Source: JAEYOM01 sp036260935
Lineage (GTDB): Bacteria; Bacillota; Clostridia; Acetivibrionales; DTU013
DNA: 64,000 bases
Assembly: GCA_036260935.1 (NCBI GenBank)
Contig: DATALQ010000018.1
Location: 147,369 to 211,368 of the forward strand
Reading direction: 5' to 3'
Below the pieces are notes generated by a model that was not told the DNA's origin, did no database searches, and was given only the letters and a program-made list of their open reading frames with translations. Shown here in pieces: positions 1 to 6,640 of this stretch. Position 1 is the stretch's first letter, and every line of letters begins with the position of its first letter. Position numbers and translations under genes: made by a program.

Positions 1-461
1 TTTACAGGAGGAACAGCATCGGCTTTGTTTTTCAGTTCTACAATCTGATGCCCAACCTGACTGCCCTTGAGAATGTCGAGCTTGTAATGCAGACGAGCGA
101 GGCTCCGCTTGATGCAAGAGAAGTTCTGCGTGAGCTTGGACTAGGCGAAAGGCTTGACAATTTCCCATCCCAGCTTTCTGGTGGGGAGCAGCAGCGTGTT
201 GCCCTGGCAAGGGCGCTTGTCAAAAATCCGGTACTCCTTCTCTGCGACGAACCCACCGGAGCGCTTGATTATCAGACCGGTAAATCAATACTGAAGCTTT
301 TGAACGATATCAACAAAAATAAAAGGAAAACGGTCGTTATTATCACCCATAACGCCGCTATTGCAGCAATGGCCGACAAGGTGATACGCGTAAGGAGCGG
401 GCAGGTCGAGTCCCTTGAGATGAATAGTGATCCTTTGCCTCCCGAAAGGATAGAGTGGTAA
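1..461 (+). CDS. ABC transporter ATP-binding protein, 5'-truncated by window edge
   Basis: This is the ATPase of a MacB/LolD-type exporter. The reading frame is open to the left edge from base 3, so the first in-frame ATG (48) is internal and the N-terminus with Walker A lies outside the window. Visible in order are the Q-loop block IGFVFQFYNLMP, the signature LSGGEQQRVALARAL, Walker B VLLLCDEPTGALD and the H-loop ITHN, all intact, so the enzyme should hydrolyse ATP at the inner membrane face. Its TAA shares one base with the ATG of the permease (TAATG), which indicates translational coupling. The gene order ATPase, two-FtsX permease, HlyD/MacA adaptor is typical of peptide or antibiotic exporters. 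The substrate cannot be told. Confidence 0.93.
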   Translation, partial: YRRNSIGFVFQFYNLMPNLTALENVELVMQTSEAPLDAREVLRELGLGERLDNFPSQLSGGEQQRVALARALVKNPVLLLCDEPTGALDYQTGKSILKLLNDINKNKRKTVVIITHNAAIAAMADKVIRVRSGQVESLEMNSDPLPPERIEW

Positions 462-2824
462 TGAAAATTCTGCTAAGAAAGCTTAAAAGGGATCTTTGGC
501 AGTCCAAAGGCCAATTTATATCGGTCCTCGTCCTGGTCATCATCGGCGTGATGTTCTATTCAGGCATCAACGCAACCTACAGAAACCTTACGGAGACCAG
601 TGAGAAGTATTATAAGGATTACCGGATGGGCGACCTGTGGATATCCTTTTTCAAGGCGCCCGAAAGTGCGGAGGAAGAGGTGCGGGCGCTGCCGTTTGTT
701 AAAATGGCTACGGGCAGGGTCGTACGTGACGCCAAGCTGGACATTTCCGGAGATAATGCCGTAGTAAGACTGATTTCGATGCCGGATACCAGGACAGAGG
801 TTGTGAACGACATCGACATAAAATCGGGCAGCTATTTTTCAGACGCCGGAAACAGCCAGTGCCTGGTCGAACAGGAGTTCTTCGAGGCTAATGGTCTCGA
901 GGTAGGGGATTGCATTTATCCCGTCATTAACGGCGTCGAAGTAAAACTCAGTATAGCCGGCTCTGTTAAAAGTCCGGAATTCGTTTATTCGGTAAGAGAT
1001 TCGGCGGAAATCATGCCCGACAATAAGAGGTTCGGCATTGTGTATTTGAAAAAATCCTATGAACAGGCAATTTTCGGTTATGAGGGATCGATAAACGACC
1101 TGTCGGTCATACTCGAAGAAGGTACGGATATAGGTAAAGCCAGGGATGAAATCCGTGATCTGCTCAAGGACTATACCGTTACCGGGATCACGGAACGCAA
1201 GGATCAGTCCAGCAACAGGATGCTTACGGAAGAGATAAAAGGGCTGCAATCACTCGGCGGTTTTTTCCCGATATTGTTCTTTGTAGTGGCTGCAGCGATC
1301 ATTTATATAACCATGAGCAGGTTGGTCGAGAATCAAAGGACGCAAATAGGGGTGCTCAAGGCTTTCGGATTCACGGATATGTTCGTTCTCGCGCACTATC
1401 TTTCCTACTCGGTCATATTGGCTGTCACAGGCAGCATAATAGGCTCGGTTTTCGGCATGCTGCTCGGCAAGGGCTTTACTGAAATGGAGAACATGTATTT
1501 CAAGCTGCCCCCGGCGGATATGAAGCTCTATCCCGAGCTCGTCCTGCCTGCAACGCTGCTGACGCTGCTGTTTTGCCTGCTCGCCGGCTACAACTCCTGC
1601 AAGCGGGTATTCAGGATCATGCCGAGTGAGGCCATGAAGACCAGGGCGCCTGTAAAAGGCAGAAAAATACTGCTCGAGCGTATAGGAATACTTTGGAGAG
1701 GCCTTCGATACAACTGGAAAATGGTATTGCGAAATATTTTCAGGTATAAAAAGAGGGCGCTGCTTTCCTCGACAGGCGTCATTTTCGCAGTAGCCATAAC
1801 CTTCGTGTCGCTTTCCATGAATAGCTCCGTCAATTATCTCATAGACCAGCAGTATTCAAATATTCAGGATTACGATATAAAGGTCGGCTTTTCAAGAATG
1901 CTTAACATGGAGGAGCTAAATTCCGTAGAAAGCCTGCCGTATGTCAAAAAGATGGAGCCGGTGGTCGAAACCGGAGTTGAAATAACAAACGGCTGGAGAA
2001 AGAAGGACATTGCGTTTACTGCATTGGTGAGCAAGCCGGAAATATACAAGGTCGTCGATAAAAACGGACTTCCGGTAGATCCGCCCGACAACGGGATACT
2101 CATACCTGAAAGGCTATCCGTTGAACTGGGGCTGAAGCCGGGGGATATGGCGGAACTGAAGCCGTATTTGCCCGGGAAGGATAAAAGGGAGGTGCGGGTC
2201 AGCGGACTGATAGTGCAATACCTTGGAAGCAGCGCATACGGCAGCATGGAAAGCGTCGCCCGGATTTTCGGGGAAGGCAGGTTCGCAAATTCGGCGGTAT
2301 TAAAGCTTGACGGTAGCGAGCACGAAAAGGAGGTTATCGAAAAGCTCAAGAAAATGCCCGTTGTAAGTTCAGTACAGTCAAAATCGGATTCGAAGGAAAA
2401 TCTAATAAAGAATATGGATATGATGATGACCTCCGTTTTGTTGATGATCCTCCTGGCCGCAGTCCTGGCGGTGGCAGTTATCTACAATATAGCCACCATC
2501 AACATATTCGAAAGGCAAAGGGAGCTTGCCACCTTGAAAGTACTGGGTTTTAAGGATAATGAAGTGAGAAACCTGATTTTTAATGAAAATTATCTTCTGA
2601 CTGCGTTCGGTATAATACTGGGCCTGCCGTTGGGAAGGCTCATCGGAGGTTATATGATGTCCATGTACCAGACTGACGCCTATACCTTTCCATTTATAGC
2701 GGGTATGGACGTATATGCGATAACGGCGGTTTTTATAATATGTTTTACTATACTGGCCAATCTCATATTGCGAAAAAAAATAAAGGTAATAAATATGGTC
2801 GAAGTGCTGAAGAGCAATGAATAG
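461..2824 (+). CDS. ABC transporter permease, duplicated FtsX/MacB type
   Basis: Large FtsX-family permease of about 787 residues. It has one N-terminal TM (about residues 18-38), an extracytoplasmic MacB-like domain, a three-TM FtsX block near 270-395, a further TM near 435, a second outer domain, and a final FtsX block near 650-780 that includes LATLKVLGF, the coupling-helix region. The first FtsX block has the matching QIGVLKAFGF. I chose the ATG at 461 over the upstream GTG at 455 because it overlaps the ATPase stop and has GAAAGGA about 12 bases upstream. This is longer than MacB (about 650 residues) because the FtsX unit is duplicated. It probably works with the adaptor that follows to export a peptide, lipid or drug. 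Confidence 0.9.
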   Translation: MKILLRKLKRDLWQSKGQFISVLVLVIIGVMFYSGINATYRNLTETSEKYYKDYRMGDLWISFFKAPESAEEEVRALPFVKMATGRVVRDAKLDISGDNAVVRLISMPDTRTEVVNDIDIKSGSYFSDAGNSQCLVEQEFFEANGLEVGDCIYPVINGVEVKLSIAGSVKSPEFVYSVRDSAEIMPDNKRFGIVYLKKSYEQAIFGYEGSINDLSVILEEGTDIGKARDEIRDLLKDYTVTGITERKDQSSNRMLTEEIKGLQSLGGFFPILFFVVAAAIIYITMSRLVENQRTQIGVLKAFGFTDMFVLAHYLSYSVILAVTGSIIGSVFGMLLGKGFTEMENMYFKLPPADMKLYPELVLPATLLTLLFCLLAGYNSCKRVFRIMPSEAMKTRAPVKGRKILLERIGILWRGLRYNWKMVLRNIFRYKKRALLSSTGVIFAVAITFVSLSMNSSVNYLIDQQYSNIQDYDIKVGFSRMLNMEELNSVESLPYVKKMEPVVETGVEITNGWRKKDIAFTALVSKPEIYKVVDKNGLPVDPPDNGILIPERLSVELGLKPGDMAELKPYLPGKDKREVRVSGLIVQYLGSSAYGSMESVARIFGEGRFANSAVLKLDGSEHEKEVIEKLKKMPVVSSVQSKSDSKENLIKNMDMMMTSVLLMILLAAVLAVAVIYNIATINIFERQRELATLKVLGFKDNEVRNLIFNENYLLTAFGIILGLPLGRLIGGYMMSMYQTDAYTFPFIAGMDVYAITAVFIICFTILANLILRKKIKVINMVEVLKSNE

Positions 2825-2912
2825 TGCCGGATAATCAAATTACGGCAGAATGGCTGGAATGCAGGGGAAATTATTTGAATTGATGGCAAAATGTTTTAAT
2901 GGAGGGTTCAAA

Positions 2913-4145
2913 ATGAAAAAGAGGATTAAATGGATCGTGGCGGCAGTAGTCGTAATAGCTGCGGGAGTGTTGTCCTACGGCCTGGTTTCGGCCGGCGTGA
3001 GCACTGAAACATATAGGGTCTCGAAAGGTGAAATAACCCGGTTCTGCGAGGAGACCGGCCAGGTAAAGTCGGCCGACCGCCATACTGTCTACGCGGAAGG
3101 AACAGGTATGGTCACAGAGGTCTTTGCGGAAGTGGGTGATACGGTAAAACAGGGCGATTTGCTGCTGACTCTTGATAAAACTGACCTTGAACTACAGCTG
3201 AAGAATGCGGAAGCGGCAATCGCAGCTTCCAAAGCACAGCTCGAGAGTACGGAGCTCAGGAACTACGCCGATGAGATAGAACAGGCAAGGGCTTCGGTAA
3301 ATCAGGCAAAAATAAATAATGATTCAGCCCAAAGAAGCTTTAAAAATGCTGAGGAGTTGTTTGCGTCGCAGGCTTTGAGCCGGGAGGAATATGACAGCGC
3401 GCAGGACGCCCTTAAGGCTGCTGCTGAAGTCCTGGCTGCCGCAAATCTGCGGCTTGCGGATATTGAAAAGGGAGCGCCTGAATACGTCAGGAACGGTTAT
3501 GCCGCTCAGCTCGAACAGGCTGAGATCACGAGAGACATGATCGCCAACAGTATCAGCAAACTGGAGGTCAGGGCTCCTGCCGCCGGCACTGTCGTGGAAA
3601 AGCTGGCGGAAGCCGGTACGCCTGCATCCCCGCAAATGCCGGTGTTCGTTATAGAAGATACGGGGAAGCTGGAAATCGAGGCGGGAATATTGTCCGATGA
3701 CGTTAACAGGGTTAAGCCGGGCAACGCTGTGGAAATAAGCGGCAAACCGCTTGACGATCTTATCCTGAAGGGAAAGGTAAAGAAGATAGCGCCCTCGGCC
3801 AAGGCGGAGATCTCGCCCCTCGGAGTCAGTCAGAACAGGGTGCTTGTCACCATTGAGGCAAATGATGATACAAGTCTTCTGAAGCCTGGCTTCAGTGTCG
3901 ATGTGAAAATAATTACGGCAAGCGCAAACGCTGCCTTGAGAGTCCCCGATACTGCTGTTTTTGATTATAAGGGCAAAAGCGGTGTGTTTGTAGTGGAAAA
4001 AGGTAAAGCCCGTCTCAGGACTGTGGTGAAAGGTATTGAAAACGATGATTTTATCGAGATCCGCGAAGGCCTGAAGGAGGGAGAACTCGTCATCGCAAAG
4101 CCCGATAACGGCATAAGGGAAGGCTCGGGTATAAAGGCGAAGTGA
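2913..4145 (+). CDS. HlyD/MacA-family membrane-fusion adaptor of the ABC exporter
   Basis: Membrane-anchored adaptor of about 410 residues. An N-terminal TM (WIVAAVVVIAAGVLSYGLV) is followed by a biotinyl-lipoyl-like half (GTGMVTEVFAEVGDTVKQGD), a long Ala/Glu/Gln-rich coiled coil (about 85-195), the second lipoyl half (LEVRAPAAGTVVEKLAEAGT), a beta-barrel and a membrane-proximal domain. The frame is open from 2850, but the ATG at 2913 is preceded by GGAGGG at the right distance and starts with MKKR before the TM, so the shorter form is preferred. In gram-positive bacteria such adaptors (YknX-like) sit outside the membrane and stabilise a MacB-like permease. It is third in the operon. Confidence 0.9.
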   Translation: MKKRIKWIVAAVVVIAAGVLSYGLVSAGVSTETYRVSKGEITRFCEETGQVKSADRHTVYAEGTGMVTEVFAEVGDTVKQGDLLLTLDKTDLELQLKNAEAAIAASKAQLESTELRNYADEIEQARASVNQAKINNDSAQRSFKNAEELFASQALSREEYDSAQDALKAAAEVLAAANLRLADIEKGAPEYVRNGYAAQLEQAEITRDMIANSISKLEVRAPAAGTVVEKLAEAGTPASPQMPVFVIEDTGKLEIEAGILSDDVNRVKPGNAVEISGKPLDDLILKGKVKKIAPSAKAEISPLGVSQNRVLVTIEANDDTSLLKPGFSVDVKIITASANAALRVPDTAVFDYKGKSGVFVVEKGKARLRTVVKGIENDDFIEIREGLKEGELVIAKPDNGIREGSGIKAK

Positions 4146-4178
4146 CAGGGGGACGAAGTGACAGAGGGACGAAGTGAC
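4136..4178 (+). repeat. short tandem direct repeat at the exporter operon end
   Basis: The unit GACGAAGTGACAGAGG recurs in about three imperfect copies spanning the stop of the adaptor gene and the bases after it (CGAAGTGACAGG, GACGAAGTGACAGAGG, GACGAAGTGAC). Such G-rich strings are common at gene ends in clostridial genomes. The function is unknown. Confidence 0.6.
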
Positions 4179-4281
4179 GATTTATAACTATTTTTTATCT
4201 TTAGAATTTCTGCTTGATATGATACCTTGTAATAGATTTGATATTGTTAAGTGGGGACATATCAATAAAGTGGAGGTACCG

Positions 4282-4299
4282 ATGAAATACTGTCTATAA
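4282..4299 (+). CDS. five-residue leader peptide (MKYCL)
   Basis: ATG AAA TAC TGT CTA TAA, with GGAGG six bases upstream of the ATG. It is too short to be an ordinary gene and stands in front of alternative hairpins and a terminator. Its likely job is to place a ribosome on the leader, so that stalling (for example by a ribosome-targeting drug) changes the RNA fold and lets transcription reach the methyltransferase gene. Confidence 0.6.
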   Translation: MKYCL

Positions 4300-4518
4300 T
4301 TGCTAATTGATTTTCATAATTGAAAATTAATTAAAAGAAGTTGAAATTGACTAATCCATTAGGTCTTTTTGTGTACTTCTTTTAAGCTTGGCAATTAGAA
4401 GACATAAATCTTATAGAACTATAACTGTACCGTTTTGCATTTGAGTTTGATAATAGAAATATCCAATTGGAATTGGATTTCTATAGGCTTATTTGAATAT
4501 GTAAGGTAACGGTGTATT

Positions 4519-4555
4519 AACTACAAGAGAGCAATGCTTTCTTGTAGTTTTTTTT
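4519..4555 (+). terminator. intrinsic terminator upstream of the methyltransferase gene
   Basis: Stem AACTACAAGA (4519-4528) pairs with TCTTGTAGTT (4540-4549), followed by a run of eight T. It lies 58 bases before the start codon of the gene it precedes, so it would stop transcription before the gene unless prevented. This supports attenuation. Confidence 0.8.
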
Positions 4556-4613
4556 CTATACCTGATAACCCAATGGATTAGTCCTTATTACAAAAATTAA
4601 GGAGGAATTTCCA

Positions 4614-5972
4614 ATGGGTAAAAATAGAATTTGTTCATCGTATGATGATGTTGCCGTTGCAATGGAATTAGTAAAGGAAAGCAGAATGAATTTGACGAAT
4701 ATTAAAGCTTTTGAATTACAAAATATTATTACTGTTGCTAATTTCGGATGTATCAGCAATACAGACAAGGTTCTTGTAGTTGCATCAGAAGTTAAAGAAA
4801 TTACACTTGCTGTGTCCTATATTTATACACCCAAAATATTAAAATCGTTTAGAATAAGCATTAATACAGATGTATGTAACAATCAGATCTCAGATGTGCA
4901 GAATTGGGAAATGTTAAATCAAATTTTATCAGGGCACTCTCACACCAAACCGACTTTTCATATTTCAGATATCGATAATCTGGAAAATGAAAACGAGAAG
5001 TTTGATATAGCGATCGCCGGATATATCAACTCATCTGAAATGTTGGCAGATGAGCCATTTAACAGATTCAAGCTTGAAGCAGGTATTGAGTTTGATATTT
5101 TTAATAAACTTCTCATTAAAACGTGTAAATTACTAAAAACCGAAGGAAAATTGCTGATACTTGTTAAGGCCGGATGGGTGCTGATGGCATGGACTACTAT
5201 ACTCGAGCTTGGATTACAATTGGAATATGATAGTTACAGGTTGTATATTAGTGAACATCATCATCCAAATGCCATACTCTGGCTGAGATTGGTGAAGAGG
5301 GAAAATAAGATTAATCATGAAGAGCATAAGCGTAATATTCGGGCTTTGATGGAAGAGAATAATATTGACAGGTTGTATGCACATCGAAATGACCTTATCT
5401 TCCCATATGTTGAGCTTTCAAATGGAAATAATGAAGCTTATGTTACTTTGAGAGAGAATAAGGAATACTTGCAGTATTTCTTTTCCAGGGAAACCACAGA
5501 GAATTTGGCAAGCTTGTGCGAAGAGTATACCGCCTGTCTGGTTACTCCTTCCGTGGCTCAATATGCACACAGCATTAATAAAAATGTTGTTCTGTTTGAA
5601 CGTGATAATAGATTCAGAGAAAAGGGCGGACTCAAATTTGTAAAATATGATTTGGAAAAGGGACTGACTAAATTTCAACTAAACAAGTATGCCCGTAAGT
5701 TCAATACGGTTTTGTGCGACCCCCCGTTCGACATTAATTTGGACGTTTTAGCAAGGGATATTGTTGAATTGATAGGAATGAAAGAAGCTGGTATAGCCTA
5801 TATAGTTTTCCCTGAAAGCAGAAAAAACAGCTTGATAAGGGCTATGAAGGCTAAAGGGTTTTTATACAGTGAAGGTTCAGCAAATATATGCATCGAGTAT
5901 GTGAAACCTCCTAAAATTGTAAGGATACATGGTAAACAAGCCATTCAACTATATGCGTTTGCCTGTAGGTAG
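4614..5972 (+). CDS. double-domain methyltransferase, EEF1AKMT1/N6-adenine-type C-terminus
   Basis: 452 residues with two apparent class I methyltransferase halves. Residues about 120-240 resemble the C-terminal part of a SAM fold (CKLLKTEGKLLILVKAGW, then a beta-strand pair). The C-terminal third follows the pattern of the EEF1AKMT1/'probable N6-adenine methyltransferase' family: CLVTPSVAQYAHS, VVLFERDNRF, and the catalytic-type motif NTVLCDPPFD near residues 365-373. Members of that family methylate lysine or amino groups; which substrate applies here (protein, RNA or DNA) is open. AAGGAGG directly precedes the ATG at 4614. The gene is AT-rich compared with the exporter operon upstream and has an attenuator-like leader, suggesting acquired, inducible expression, perhaps a ribosome-modifying resistance role. 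That role is inference. Confidence 0.75.
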   Translation: MGKNRICSSYDDVAVAMELVKESRMNLTNIKAFELQNIITVANFGCISNTDKVLVVASEVKEITLAVSYIYTPKILKSFRISINTDVCNNQISDVQNWEMLNQILSGHSHTKPTFHISDIDNLENENEKFDIAIAGYINSSEMLADEPFNRFKLEAGIEFDIFNKLLIKTCKLLKTEGKLLILVKAGWVLMAWTTILELGLQLEYDSYRLYISEHHHPNAILWLRLVKRENKINHEEHKRNIRALMEENNIDRLYAHRNDLIFPYVELSNGNNEAYVTLRENKEYLQYFFSRETTENLASLCEEYTACLVTPSVAQYAHSINKNVVLFERDNRFREKGGLKFVKYDLEKGLTKFQLNKYARKFNTVLCDPPFDINLDVLARDIVELIGMKEAGIAYIVFPESRKNSLIRAMKAKGFLYSEGSANICIEYVKPPKIVRIHGKQAIQLYAFACR

Positions 5973-5995
5973 TGTAAATAATTTTTGGCTATATC

Positions 5996-6391
5996 CTATT
6001 TCCTATAGCCTCCAGAACAATAAATACTTAGAAAAATCTGAATTATACTAAAAATTAGAAATTCCAAAGTTGCTAGGTACCATTCTCCTAAGATTATTAC
6101 TTGAAAAAATATGCTAATAAAGAATATACCGCCCATTAAAGCAGAGAAAAGCCACGGACGATTGCTATTTTTCTTGAAACTGAAAAATGCCGCCATAATA
6201 TTACCCAAGCCAAATACAACTATTGAAATTATACCAGAAACAAACCAACTTTCAAAAGGAACTTTTAGCATCCACTCCCGAGGGAATACAGAAAATACCA
6301 TTTCTGAACTTAACATCATTATCCCTGTACAAATAGCACCTAATGCTAAAATCAAATCAAAAATTCCTAATAAATTCATCCTTTTATTCAC
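5996..6391 (-). CDS. small four-TM membrane protein, unknown function
   Basis: About 131 residues with four hydrophobic helices (roughly 8-28, 48-68, 80-100 and 108-126) separated by short loops such as FPREWMLKVPFESW and KKNSNRPW. I do not recognise a family. I chose the GTG at 6391 because GAGGGGG lies nine bases upstream; a TTG at 6409 would extend it and an ATG at 6379 would shorten it. It is AT-rich, convergent with the methyltransferase gene, and probably belongs to the same accessory stretch. Confidence 0.6.
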   Translation of the reverse strand: MNKRMNLLGIFDLILALGAICTGIMMLSSEMVFSVFPREWMLKVPFESWFVSGIISIVVFGLGNIMAAFFSFKKNSNRPWLFSALMGGIFFISIFFQVIILGEWYLATLEFLIFSIIQIFLSIYCSGGYRK

Positions 6392-6640
6392 TTTGGCAAT
6401 CCCCCTCAACGGTTTATATGTTAATACTACATTTCATACTGTATTATTATTTTCAATCATATGCCAGTATTTATTGTTTGTCAATAAATACTTATCGTTA
6501 TACAATAAATATTAATGGACAGCATCCATAAAGACAACGGCATACTTTCGGGAAAGCGGACGGTTCTGCCACTCCTTTGCATTAGGCAGGATTCGATCCG
6601 TCATCTTAGAGATCAAAGCCGGGCTTGTAGGCAGGCAGTC

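Larger units (their letters stand above)
4260..4613 (+). promoter_or_regulatory. attenuator-like leader of the methyltransferase gene
   Basis: The 350-base leader holds a short ORF with a good ribosome site (4282-4299), an inverted repeat TTAAAAGAAGT/ACTTCTTTTAA (4330-4340 with 4374-4384), a nearly perfect hairpin with arms around TCCAATT/AATTGGA (4455-4483), and an intrinsic terminator (4519-4555). GACTAATCCATT at 4347-4358 is exactly complementary to AATGGATTAGTC at 4573-4584, a long-range pairing that could act as an alternative fold. This layout matches ribosome-stalling attenuators of inducible antibiotic-resistance genes. The structures are read directly; the mechanism is inferred. Confidence 0.65.
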
